DNA of 64,000 nucleotides. Origin: JBFMCC01 sp037445635 (lineage in GTDB: Bacteria > Chloroflexota > Anaerolineae > Anaerolineales > Villigracilaceae). Of the stretch, positions 35,254 to 43,184 are shown piece after piece (the first letter of the stretch is position 1; each line of letters begins with the position of its first letter). The stretch is from positions 8,501-72,500 of the forward strand of contig JBBIKC010000013.1 in assembly GCA_037445635.1 (NCBI GenBank), given 5' to 3'. The notes beneath the pieces were generated by a model. The model worked only from the letters and a program-made list of their open reading frames with translations. It had not been told where the DNA came from and did not search any database. The position numbers and the translations under genes were made by a program.

Positions 35254-37121
35254 GGCTCATCGAGGCGCTGGTAGATGTCAATAATGGATTGCCAGCGGCA
35301 GGCTTCCACTTTGCGCGTGGATTCGAGTTTGACGTATCCACCGGCTTCGAGCGCCTGCACTTCCCAATCCTGTTGCCAGCCTTTTTCGATAAGAACGAAG
35401 TCGGCCTCGTTGATCCACTGGCGGGCGAGTTCGTCGTTCCACAGGCCGAAACGCAGGAGCGCGTCGGCGTCGCCGCCGATGAGGTAGGAATGGACGTGAT
35501 GCAGTTGCGGCGGGTAGACCGTCACGCCGGGCAGGTAGAGGAAGATGGCGTCAATGCGGCCGTCCCAGTAAACGGTGGAACCGGGCGGGATGAGACTGCG
35601 CAGATGTTCCCCGGCGCGCTCGTAGGTGGCGATAACGTCCGTGTCGCCGCAGGCGAAGAAGTCGTTGCCCCTGCCGAGGACGAGGGTGGGCGTGAGGAGA
35701 AAGCCGAGGACAAGAAGCAGGGTCAGGGCGAGGGAGGCAGTGCGCGGCCCGCGTTGTTCGGATGGCAATCGTCTGCGAAGCCAGGCGAGCAGTAAGAAGA
35801 ATCCAACCGCAAAGAGAAAACTGGCAAGCAGTGTGAACAGGCGGCGGAAGAGCAGGAGGTTGGAGACGCCGGTGATGAAGTGGGTCAATGTGCCCCAGGC
35901 GCGCCCGTCTTTGATCTGGTCGAGGACGGAATTGGCAAAGTCGGCGTTCACGTCTTCGTACGCGCTGAAGCCGACCCCGAAGATGATGAGCGCGATCAAC
36001 AGCAAGATGAATCTGCGGCGCAGAACGGAGGTCTCGCGTTCGAGGAAGGGAAACGCTACAGCCAGCAGGACGAGTCCCAGAAAGTCGAAGAAGACCACAT
36101 ACAACAGAATGCACGAAACGCAATAGGTCTTCAGGAACGAGACCGCCATGTGCGCGGTCAACAAGACGATCAAAAGCACGGAAATCAGGATGGCGGCGCG
36201 TATACGAGGCGTCAGCGGGCGCGGCGCGCGGGACGGCCATAACAGCCAGACGGTCAGCGCCGAGCCGAGCGAGACGAAGTGCAGGCGCAGGGTCATCCAG
36301 AAATACAGGAAGACCGTGTACAGCGTGCGCGGTTCGTTGGGGACGTCGCTCAGGCCGCGCGCTTCGAGGGGCACACGCCAGGGATCGAGAAACGGAGTCA
36401 GACTCGCGGGGAGCCAGCCCGCCCAAATCTTCAGGAAGTTCGGCCAGTATGGAGCATATCCGATCACCAGCACAGCGGCGCCTGCCAGGGTCGCGAGCAA
36501 ACCCGTCCGCCAGCCGTACTGCCAGAAAATGTAAAGCAGGATGATAGGGACAACCGGCGCGAGGTTGATGCGCGTCAACGGAAGCAACACGGCGATGGCC
36601 GCGCCCAGCACCAATTGCCATGTGGATCGTTTCTCACCCAGGAGGAAAACCAGACTCCAAACGAACATGCATACGATGAGCCCCTGCGTGATGGCCAGCG
36701 TCAATGTCTTGACCTCGGCCGGGTTCAGCGCCGTGACCCACACCGCGCCCGCGGCCCACCACGTCCCGCCCCAGCGGCGGACGAGAATCCACAGTCCGGT
36801 CAACGAGAAGACCGCCAGCGCGATCATAAAATAGCGGCCGACGTCGAGGCCGGGACCGAACCAGGTCTGGATCGCGCCGGGGATGAGGAAGGCCAGCGGC
36901 GGATGATTCGTCCATAAGCCGTAATCTTCGAAGAGACGATACTGGCCATTGAAGAACAGCACCCCTTTATAGAGATACAGCCCCTCGTCGAGATAGGAAG
37001 TATGGTTGTGGGCAATGGTATAGGCATGGACAATATAAAAAATGCCGCCCAGAACCGCAAGAACGACCGGCGGCCACTTCAAAGAGGTCAGTTTTTTGAA
37101 CGCGGTGGAAATCGCCAGCAT
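35250..37121 (-). CDS. GT-C type membrane glycosyltransferase, paralogue B
   Basis: A 623-residue protein with about 12 membrane helices. SYLDEGLYLYKGVLFFNG and LWTNHPPLAFLIPGAIQTWF match the first loop of the protein at 28789-30606, and the tail PPGSTVYWDGRIDAIFLYLPG with GGDADALLRFGLWNDELARQW matches its C-terminal domain. Both are probably polyprenyl-phosphate-sugar dependent. The ATG at 37119-37121 follows the flippase gene stop by seven bases; the longer frame would overlap that gene. Confidence 0.8.
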   Translation of the reverse strand: MLAISTAFKKLTSLKWPPVVLAVLGGIFYIVHAYTIAHNHTSYLDEGLYLYKGVLFFNGQYRLFEDYGLWTNHPPLAFLIPGAIQTWFGPGLDVGRYFMIALAVFSLTGLWILVRRWGGTWWAAGAVWVTALNPAEVKTLTLAITQGLIVCMFVWSLVFLLGEKRSTWQLVLGAAIAVLLPLTRINLAPVVPIILLYIFWQYGWRTGLLATLAGAAVLVIGYAPYWPNFLKIWAGWLPASLTPFLDPWRVPLEARGLSDVPNEPRTLYTVFLYFWMTLRLHFVSLGSALTVWLLWPSRAPRPLTPRIRAAILISVLLIVLLTAHMAVSFLKTYCVSCILLYVVFFDFLGLVLLAVAFPFLERETSVLRRRFILLLIALIIFGVGFSAYEDVNADFANSVLDQIKDGRAWGTLTHFITGVSNLLLFRRLFTLLASFLFAVGFFLLLAWLRRRLPSEQRGPRTASLALTLLLVLGFLLTPTLVLGRGNDFFACGDTDVIATYERAGEHLRSLIPPGSTVYWDGRIDAIFLYLPGVTVYPPQLHHVHSYLIGGDADALLRFGLWNDELARQWINEADFVLIEKGWQQDWEVQALEAGGYVKLESTRKVEACRWQSIIDIYQRLDEP

Positions 37122-37128
37122 GGATTGA

Positions 37129-38481
37129 TTATACAGCCTGCGCGGAAGCAAGCGCGGCGCGGCGGCGGACCTCTGCCAGTCCGCGCCGGACGATCAGTCC
37201 GATCGAAACGATGAAGTAAGCCGACATCAACGCGGCCATGGCGAGATAGCCGAAGCGCGGCACAAGCAGGAAGACCAGTCCGATCTGGACCGCGCCGGTC
37301 ACTGCCGCGGCGGCGAGGGGGTAGGACGGCATCCCCAGCGCGAGCAACAACGGACGATTCCAATGCAGGACGTTGGCAAAGCCAAAGCCAAGCAACAAAA
37401 TAACCGCCGCCGGGTAGGCCGGCGCGGCCTCGGCTCCGTAGATAAACGGGATGAGCCACCAGCCCAGCGCGGCCAGGCCGCCGCCGGCGGTCAGAGTCCA
37501 CGCGGCGGCGATGGAACTGACACGCCGCAACAGCCGCAGGACTTCGATCCACTTCTGGCGCGCCACGGTCTCGGTCAATTCGGCGTAGGTGGGCCAGATG
37601 AACGGCTCGATGGGAAGCATGACCAGGTTGATGAGTGAGAGGGCGAGTTTGAAATAACCCACCTCGGTTTGCGTGGATAGCGCACCGAGGAAAAGCGGGG
37701 CCGAGTCGCGCACGATGAGATTGACCGTTCCATTCAGGTTGGTATTAATCGCGAACTTCAAGATGCCGCGCCAATCGGTCAACACGTTCAACGGCGCGCC
37801 CCGCCAGCCGGGCAGGTTCCGATTCAACTCGCGCCCGGCCAGCGCGGCGATCGTGAGGCCGGCCAGGACCTTACCGGCAAGGTACGCAAAGAGAACATGC
37901 GGTATCCCCCCCTTGAAGAGAAAGGCCGCGCCAATCAGCAGGGCCGTGACGATACTCTGAACGAGATTGACCGCCGCGATGCGGTCGAAGCGTTTGAAGG
38001 TCTGCAGGACGCCGGTTGAAGTCTCATAGACCATATTGCCCAGCAGGAACAGGCCATAGACCGCAAACAACGGTGAGGCGGACGCGTCCTTGGCAAAGGT
38101 GGCCGCGGCCCACGGTGAGAGCGCCAGGAGGACAAGGTAGGCGGCGGCGGCGGTTAACATCTCGGTCAAGCCGATGCCCTTGACCAGCGCGGCGGCGCGC
38201 GGGCGTTCGTTCCGCGCCAGCGCCTCGTCCGCGTATTTGACCAGCACCTCGCTCATGCGGAACGAAAGCAGGCGGTTGACGTTGGATGCAAAAACGAGGA
38301 TCGTACCGGCCACAAGCCCATAGCCGTCCACGCCCAACAGGCGCACGGCCAGGATACCCTGTGCGAAACCGAGCGCGGCGGAAACGGTGTGGCTACTCAA
38401 CAAGTAACCGCTGTTGCGCAGCACGCGCGTCAGGCGCGGGTCCTGCCGCCAGTGGGAAAGTCTTTCGAAAAGGGATGGCAT
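37129..38481 (-). CDS. Oligosaccharide flippase (Wzx-like)
   Basis: A 450-residue protein with 12-14 membrane segments. The N-terminus RNSGYLLSSHTVSAALGFAQGILAVRLLG is typical of polysaccharide-synthesis MATE/MOP flippases, as is GTVNLIVRDSAPLFLGALSTQTEVGYFKLA in the middle. It should move undecaprenyl-linked repeat units across the membrane. With an ABC exporter (8050-8904, 6749-8047) also in the locus, two different export routes may be present. Confidence 0.88.
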   Translation of the reverse strand: MPSLFERLSHWRQDPRLTRVLRNSGYLLSSHTVSAALGFAQGILAVRLLGVDGYGLVAGTILVFASNVNRLLSFRMSEVLVKYADEALARNERPRAAALVKGIGLTEMLTAAAAYLVLLALSPWAAATFAKDASASPLFAVYGLFLLGNMVYETSTGVLQTFKRFDRIAAVNLVQSIVTALLIGAAFLFKGGIPHVLFAYLAGKVLAGLTIAALAGRELNRNLPGWRGAPLNVLTDWRGILKFAINTNLNGTVNLIVRDSAPLFLGALSTQTEVGYFKLALSLINLVMLPIEPFIWPTYAELTETVARQKWIEVLRLLRRVSSIAAAWTLTAGGGLAALGWWLIPFIYGAEAAPAYPAAVILLLGFGFANVLHWNRPLLLALGMPSYPLAAAAVTGAVQIGLVFLLVPRFGYLAMAALMSAYFIVSIGLIVRRGLAEVRRRAALASAQAV

Positions 38482-38488
38482 GGAAAAA

Positions 38489-39469
38489 TCAGGATGTCAG
38501 GATGTCTTTGGCCCAGTCGCGTTCGGCGCGGTACCATTCGATGAGTCTCGACAGCCCCTCGCGCAGGCCGATCTGCGGCTCCCAGCCGAGCATGGCGCGC
38601 GCCTTCGACACGTCCGCCCAGTTGGAACGCATATCCGCGAGGTCGGGCGGACCGTACTGAACAATGGCCTTTTTGCCGATCAACTCTTCGACCAGTTTGA
38701 TCAGGTTGTTGATCGTGATTACTTCATGCCCGCCGAGATTGAGGATCTCGTAACCCAGCGGTTTCAATGCGGCAATACTGCCGCGGGCGATATCGTCAAT
38801 ATAGGTGAAGCCGCGCGATTGCTCTCCATCTCCGTTGACGCGGATGGGCCGTCCCTCAGCGATGCGCTGCACGAAGCGGAAGATCGCCAGGTCGGGGCGT
38901 CCCGCGGGGCCAAAGACGGTGAAATAGCGGACGATGCTCACGTCAATATTGTAGAGATAATGATAAGAATGCGCGAGGACTTCCGCGCCTTTTTTGCTGG
39001 CGGCGTAGGGCTGGAGCGGTTCGCTGCTCGACGCGGATTCGGGAGTGGGGTAAGGCGGGTTCGCGCCATAAATGCTCGAAGTGGACGCCAGCAGGAATTT
39101 CTTGCACCCCGTCTGGCGGCAGAGTTCGAGCATATTCAGCGTTCCCATCAGGTTGGATTGGAGGAAAACCCACGGATCACTCACGCTGTACCGGACGCCG
39201 GCGCGGGCCGCGAGGTTGACGACGGCATCGAATTTACGATTTACGATTGCCGATTTACGATTGAGAACTTCGCGGTCCGAAATATCGTCGCGAACGAATT
39301 CAAAGCCCGCCAGTTTTTGCAAATTACGAAGGCGAAATTCCTTGATGCGCACGTCGTACGCGTCGTTCATGTTATCCACGCCGACGACGGTGTGCCCCTG
39401 CTCGACGAGCATTTCCGATGTGCGCGCGCCGATAAATCCCGCCGCGCCGGTGACTAAATAGTGTGCCAT
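38489..39469 (-). CDS. UDP-sugar 4-epimerase (UDP-glucuronate or GlcNAc/GlcNAcA 4-epimerase-like)
   Basis: A 326-residue SDR. It has YLVTGAAGFIGARTSEML, GVDNMNDAYDVRIKEFRLRNL (the DN motif of UDP-glucuronate epimerases), VVNLAARAGVRYSVSDPWVFL, ASTSSIYG and LQPYAASKKGAEVLAH (YxxxK). The AGVRYS motif is strongly UDP-glucuronate epimerase-like. It is followed on the genome by a UDP-hexose 6-dehydrogenase (39549-40871), which would feed it uronic acid. A short repeat codes for NRKSAIVNRK near residue 70. Confidence 0.85.
   Translation of the reverse strand: MAHYLVTGAAGFIGARTSEMLVEQGHTVVGVDNMNDAYDVRIKEFRLRNLQKLAGFEFVRDDISDREVLNRKSAIVNRKFDAVVNLAARAGVRYSVSDPWVFLQSNLMGTLNMLELCRQTGCKKFLLASTSSIYGANPPYPTPESASSSEPLQPYAASKKGAEVLAHSYHYLYNIDVSIVRYFTVFGPAGRPDLAIFRFVQRIAEGRPIRVNGDGEQSRGFTYIDDIARGSIAALKPLGYEILNLGGHEVITINNLIKLVEELIGKKAIVQYGPPDLADMRSNWADVSKARAMLGWEPQIGLREGLSRLIEWYRAERDWAKDILTS
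39230..39268. repeat. Short direct repeats (TTTACGATT) within the epimerase gene
   Basis: Three copies of a TTTACGATT word lie in 39 bases and are translated on the minus strand as NRKSAIVNRKF. The segment is in frame and lies between the strand ending FVRDDIS and the DAVVNLAAR motif, where related epimerases have a short, non-repetitive stretch. It looks like another dispersed word-type repeat. Confidence 0.5.
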
Positions 39470-39472
39470 ATT

Positions 39473-39545
39473 TCAAGTTCCACGTTTCATGCGTCGGGTA
39501 TCAGGTCCTCGCTCGTTTACCTGGAACTTGCCGCCGGGAATCTGA
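39473..39545. repeat. Fragment of the 'TTCCAGG' dispersed repeat
   Basis: The 79-base gap between the dehydrogenase and epimerase genes contains CAAGTTCCACGTTTCATGC and TTTACCTGGAACTTG, an inverted pair (CAAGTTCCA / TGGAACTTG). It is of the same type as 2060-2136. Confidence 0.4.
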
Positions 39546-39548
39546 CAT

Positions 39549-40871
39549 CTAGAGTCTCACGACCTTCTCGCTGCCCTTCGCGATTTTTCCTGTGGCGTTT
39601 CTTGTATCGAAGACGAACTTTGCCTCTTTGACGATCGCGGCGTAATCATAGGCCTTATGGTTGGTCACAATGACCACCGCGTCCGCTTCGCGGACGGACT
39701 TCATCAAATCGGTGATGCTGTCCATATTCCAGCCGTCGGATTCGTGGTGGATGTGCGGGATATACGGGTCGTGATATTCGACCGCCGCCCCCTTCTTCCG
39801 CAGCAGGCCGATCACATCCAGCGCAGGCGACTCGCGTACATCGTCAATGTCGGGCTTGTAGGCCGCGCCCAATACCAGGATCTTACTGCCCTTGAGCACC
39901 TTGCCGCGGTCGTTCATCGCGTCCAGGACGCGCTGCACCACATAACGCGGCATATTGGTATTGATCTCGGAGGCCAGTTCGATGAAGCGCGCGTTGTAAT
40001 TGAACGACTTCATCTTCCACGAAAGATACAACGGGTCAATGGGGATGCAGTGGCCTCCCAGGCCCGGGCCCGGCGTGAACTTCATGAAGCCGAACGGTTT
40101 GGTGGCGGCCGCGTCGATCACCTCCCACACATCCACGCCGAGGCGCTCACACATAATTGCCAGTTCATTGGCCAGGCCGATGTTGATCATGCGGAAAGTG
40201 TTTTCGAGCAGTTTCGCCATTTCCGCCGCCTCCGCCGAGGAGACCGAGTAGATGGTGCGGATGGCGCCCTGATACCAGGCAGTGGCAACCTCGGAACAGG
40301 CCTCGGTGATGCCGCCCATCACTTTGGGCGTGTTGACCGTGGTCCAATCCTCGCGTCCGGGGTCGACGCGCTCGGGCGAAAAAGCCAGAAAGAAATTCTC
40401 GCCGACTTTGAGCCCCGATTTCTCGGTCAGCATCGGAAGCATGAGTTCCCGCGTCGTACCCGGATAAGTGGTGGACTCCAGCACGACGACCATCCCCGCG
40501 TGGACGTACTTCGCCAGTTCCTCCGTGGCCGAGATAATGAATGACATGTCCGGGTCACCGGTCTGGCGCAGGGGCGTCGGCACACAGATGCTGACCGCGT
40601 CCATGTCCTTCAGCGCCGAGAAGTCAGTCGTGGCTTTGAGATGCCCCGATTTCACCAGCGCCGCCACCGCCTCGGTCTTCACATCGGGGATATATGAGAC
40701 GCTCTGATTGAGCGACTCGATCTTGCGCGCGTCGGGGTCCACGCCAGTGACCTTGAACCCGGCTTCGCCGAACACAACCGCCAGCGGCAGGCCTACGTAA
40801 CCCAGGCCGAGAATGGCGATGCTGGCTGTTTTATCCTGCAATTTCTTGATAAGTGCATCTTTGATTGTCAT
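39549..40871 (-). CDS. UDP-N-acetylhexosamine/hexose 6-dehydrogenase (WbpA/WecC/TuaD group)
   Basis: A 440-residue nucleotide-sugar dehydrogenase. The N-terminal NAD-binding motif is ILGLGYVGLPLAVVFGEAGF. It also has CVPTPLRQTGDPDMS, ESTTYPGTTRE, FSPERVDPG, GPGLGGHCIPIDPLYLSWK with the catalytic Cys in GGHCIP, and AYKPDIDDVRESPA. The VPTPL and GGHCIPIDP pattern is closer to UDP-HexNAc dehydrogenases (WbpA/WbpO) than to UDP-glucose dehydrogenase. It makes a uronic acid that the adjacent epimerase could use. The ATG at 40869-40871 has AAAGGG upstream. Confidence 0.9.
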   Translation of the reverse strand: MTIKDALIKKLQDKTASIAILGLGYVGLPLAVVFGEAGFKVTGVDPDARKIESLNQSVSYIPDVKTEAVAALVKSGHLKATTDFSALKDMDAVSICVPTPLRQTGDPDMSFIISATEELAKYVHAGMVVVLESTTYPGTTRELMLPMLTEKSGLKVGENFFLAFSPERVDPGREDWTTVNTPKVMGGITEACSEVATAWYQGAIRTIYSVSSAEAAEMAKLLENTFRMINIGLANELAIMCERLGVDVWEVIDAAATKPFGFMKFTPGPGLGGHCIPIDPLYLSWKMKSFNYNARFIELASEINTNMPRYVVQRVLDAMNDRGKVLKGSKILVLGAAYKPDIDDVRESPALDVIGLLRKKGAAVEYHDPYIPHIHHESDGWNMDSITDLMKSVREADAVVIVTNHKAYDYAAIVKEAKFVFDTRNATGKIAKGSEKVVRL

Positions 40872-40910
40872 TCTTTTCCCTTTCATATCTGGGCTGGAAA
40901 GCCCTGAATA

Positions 40911-41546
40911 CTAAAACATGCTCAATTGCTTCGGTTTTTCTTTTGGCTCTTCGGTTTTTTCGGCCGCCGCAGACTTGCCCAGCGCGGCGCGCGCCTGCGC
41001 CAGCAACTGCGGCAATTTGGCAAAGTCCGCCATGATGGCCGGCTTGAGCGCGGCCTGGTGCAGCGCGGCGGCTGGGTGGAACATGGCAATCACGAAGCGG
41101 TTGCCCACCCTGCGCATCTGACCGTGCACGGCGCTGATCTTGGCCCCCGGCATGAACTTGCCCATCGAGAAACGACCCAGCGTCACAATGATACTCGGAT
41201 TAATGGCCGCGATCTGGCGTTCCAGATATTCATCACAGGCGGACAATTCCTCCGGCAGGGGGTCGCGGTTACCCGGCGGGCGGCACTTAACCACGTTACC
41301 GATCCATACATCCGAGCGCTTCAACCCGGCCTGCGCCAGCAGTTGCTCCAGAAAGTTGCCCGCCGCGCCCACGAACGGACGTCCCTGCTCGTTTTCGTGA
41401 AAGCCCGGGCCCTCGCCGATGAACATGATCTCGCAATTCGCCGGGCCCTCACCCGGCACCGATTTTTTGCGCGTGCTGTGCAGGGCACAACGCGTGCAGA
41501 CCGAAACCTCGCTTGCAATCTGGGCCAGCGTCTCTTCGGAGTTCAT
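40911..41546 (-). CDS. Uracil-DNA glycosylase, family 4, with C-terminal clamp-binding-like motif
   Basis: A 211-residue protein. The four cluster cysteines C17, C20, C88 and C104 indicate a 4Fe-4S enzyme. Motif A is GEGPGFHENEQGRPFVG (about 44-60) and motif B FHPAAALHQ near residue 160. It removes uracil from DNA in base-excision repair. The C-terminal tail is charged and ends QLSMF, close to the bacterial beta-clamp-binding consensus QL[SD]LF. It overlaps rimI as ATGA in the tsaE-tsaB-rimI operon, which ties it to housekeeping genes. Confidence 0.92.
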   Translation of the reverse strand: MNSEETLAQIASEVSVCTRCALHSTRKKSVPGEGPANCEIMFIGEGPGFHENEQGRPFVGAAGNFLEQLLAQAGLKRSDVWIGNVVKCRPPGNRDPLPEELSACDEYLERQIAAINPSIIVTLGRFSMGKFMPGAKISAVHGQMRRVGNRFVIAMFHPAAALHQAALKPAIMADFAKLPQLLAQARAALGKSAAAEKTEEPKEKPKQLSMF

Positions 41547-42004
41547 TCTTCCTCCGCAGCTACGATCCGTGTGAGTGTCATCAATACCGCATCCTCGCCG
41601 TTGTCCCTGTAATATTTCGGGCGGCGGCCGACTTCCGCAAAACCGAACTGTTTATACAATTCCTGCGCGGCCAGGTTGCCGGCGCGCACTTCGAGCAATC
41701 CGCTTTTCGCTCCCTCGGCCGCGGCGTCTTCCAGCGCGGTCTTCAACAACTGCCGCCCGATTCCGCGGCGGCGAAAATCGGGATGGACGGCTATGGTCGC
41801 GATGTGCGCCTCATCCACAACCAGCCACAATATGAGCAATCCTACCACCTGACCGCCCGTTTCCGCCACCCAGCCGCGCGAATAAGGCGTCTCCAATTCG
41901 GCCCGGAACGAACGTTCCGACCATGGCAGAGACTCGCTCATCGCGTCGATTTGCGCCGCGGCCGGCACATCGGCCGCGGTCATGCGGCGGACGACGGGCA
42001 TCAT
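41543..42004 (-). CDS. rimI: Ribosomal protein S18 alanine N-acetyltransferase-like GNAT (RimI)
   Basis: A 153-residue GNAT protein with PWSERSFRAELE, AHIATIAVHPDFRRRGIGRQLL (the acetyl-CoA Q/RxxGxG/A loop as RRRGIG) and LEVRAGNLAAQELYKQFGFAEVGRRPKYY, which is typical of RimI. It acetylates protein N-termini. It overlaps tsaB and the glycosylase gene as ATGA, the usual tsaE-tsaB-rimI arrangement. Confidence 0.9.
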   Translation of the reverse strand: MMPVVRRMTAADVPAAAQIDAMSESLPWSERSFRAELETPYSRGWVAETGGQVVGLLILWLVVDEAHIATIAVHPDFRRRGIGRQLLKTALEDAAAEGAKSGLLEVRAGNLAAQELYKQFGFAEVGRRPKYYRDNGEDAVLMTLTRIVAAEEE

Positions 42005-42669
42005 TCCGGGATCGGCTCCGCAACGTGCAGATAGATCGGCGCCAGCGAAGCCAGTTCGGGAATATCCCCGGCCTGCCAGCGTTCATGGGCCATCTCGGCC
42101 AGAAGAGCCGGGCGGCGCAACGATTGGGCCGGTGAGGCAAGGATGATATTCTTTCGCTTGCGCGCCAGCCGCTGACGTTCGTCCGGGCTCAACTCGCCGA
42201 CGACCAGCGTGGGCCGATGAATGGACTCGGCCAGTTCGTCCGCCGTTGTCGTTCGGGCCGGACCCCCGGCCTGCCAGCCGTTTTCCGAGGCTTTATATCG
42301 CCCGACGGCAATTCGCCCGCGCCCGGCCTGGATGACGGCCACCAGCGGCAGGTCCTGCACCGGTTGTCCCGCGGCGACCACGTCCAGCGTGGGCACGCCG
42401 ATCAGCGGAAGACGGCGCGCCAGCGCGAGCCCCTTGGCGAAGGCCAGTCCCACGCGCAGGCTGGTAAACGAGCCCGGCCCGAGCGCGACGCCCAAGGCCT
42501 GGATCGCGCCCATCGAAAGCCCGGTGCGCGCCAGAAGTCCCGCGAGAGCCGGGGCAAGTTCGGCGGTATGACGCTGGTTGGAAATCCAGGCCATTTCACC
42601 GGTCACCTGCGCCCCGTCATATAGCGCCAGCCCGATGCGGGCGGTGGACGTGTCAATCGCGAGAAGCAT
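42001..42669 (-). CDS. tsaB: tRNA threonylcarbamoyladenosine biosynthesis protein TsaB
   Basis: A 222-residue ASKHA-fold protein. It has MLLAIDTSTARIGLALYDG at the N-terminus, HTAELAPALAGLL and VALGPGSFTSLRVGLAFAKGL, all diagnostic. TsaB partners with TsaD and TsaE to make t6A37 in ANN-decoding tRNAs. It starts by a four-base overlap with the stop of tsaE. No tsaD is in the window. A 53-codon upstream extension in frame lies inside tsaE and is rejected. Confidence 0.94.
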   Translation of the reverse strand: MLLAIDTSTARIGLALYDGAQVTGEMAWISNQRHTAELAPALAGLLARTGLSMGAIQALGVALGPGSFTSLRVGLAFAKGLALARRLPLIGVPTLDVVAAGQPVQDLPLVAVIQAGRGRIAVGRYKASENGWQAGGPARTTTADELAESIHRPTLVVGELSPDERQRLARKRKNIILASPAQSLRRPALLAEMAHERWQAGDIPELASLAPIYLHVAEPIPE

Positions 42670-43166
42670 CAGCCTGCTCCAAAGATGGCCCGGCGCAGGC
42701 CGGCGACGAGCGCATCGTAACGCGCGCCGCTGGCCAGCAGGCGCATCTGGCGGTGCTCTTCGGCCACGTGTTCCAGGTTGATAGAAAGCCGCGCGGACGG
42801 GAGAATGTTGCCCAGCCGCTCCGGCCATTCGACCAGCACGGGGCCCTGCGAAAGCATGGCTTCGAGATCGAGCTCTTCGCCTTCAGCCGCCGACTCGATG
42901 CGATAGGCGTCCATGTGGAAAAGCTGCCCGCCGTCGGCGCGGCGGTAGAGATTGACGAGAATGAATGTAGGGCTGGATACCGCGTCCAGCGAGCCCCAGC
43001 CCTGCGCGACGCCCTGCGCGAAGGTCGTTTTGCCGGAGCCCAGTTCGCCTTGCAGGCAAATGAGGTCGCCGGGTTCGAGCAGGCCGCCGAGCCTCATGCC
43101 GATGCGGCGGGTCTGTTCGGGACTGCGGCTGGTGAAGTCGAGGCAATGCTCGTCGAGGATGGGCAT
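42669..43166 (-). CDS. tsaE: tRNA threonylcarbamoyladenosine biosynthesis ATPase TsaE
   Basis: A 165-residue P-loop protein with CLQGELGSGKTTFAQGVAQGW (Walker A GELGSGKT), SPTFILVNLYR, HMDAYRIES and VLVEWPERLGNILP, the standard TsaE set. It heads the operon. The ATG lies only seven bases from the end of a TATAAT box (43174-43179), so the mRNA may be leaderless. Confidence 0.94.
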   Translation of the reverse strand: MPILDEHCLDFTSRSPEQTRRIGMRLGGLLEPGDLICLQGELGSGKTTFAQGVAQGWGSLDAVSSPTFILVNLYRRADGGQLFHMDAYRIESAAEGEELDLEAMLSQGPVLVEWPERLGNILPSARLSINLEHVAEEHRQMRLLASGARYDALVAGLRRAIFGAG

Positions 43167-43168
43167 CG

Positions 43169-43184
43169 GGCAGATTATACTGCC
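43169..43184 (-). promoter_or_regulatory. tsaE promoter: -10 box inside an inverted repeat
   Basis: Read on the minus strand GGCAGTATAATCTGCC places a consensus -10 box between perfect GGCAG/CTGCC arms. The identical 16-mer occurs before tyrA (46492-46507). The box overlaps the stop codon of the GT4 gene upstream (43175-43177). Confidence 0.6.

Noticed and set aside
39230..39268. Possible CRISPR-like direct repeats
   Set aside because: The repeat units are only about nine bases with no unique spacers, inside an intact gene. No array with regular 25-40 base repeats was seen anywhere in the window.
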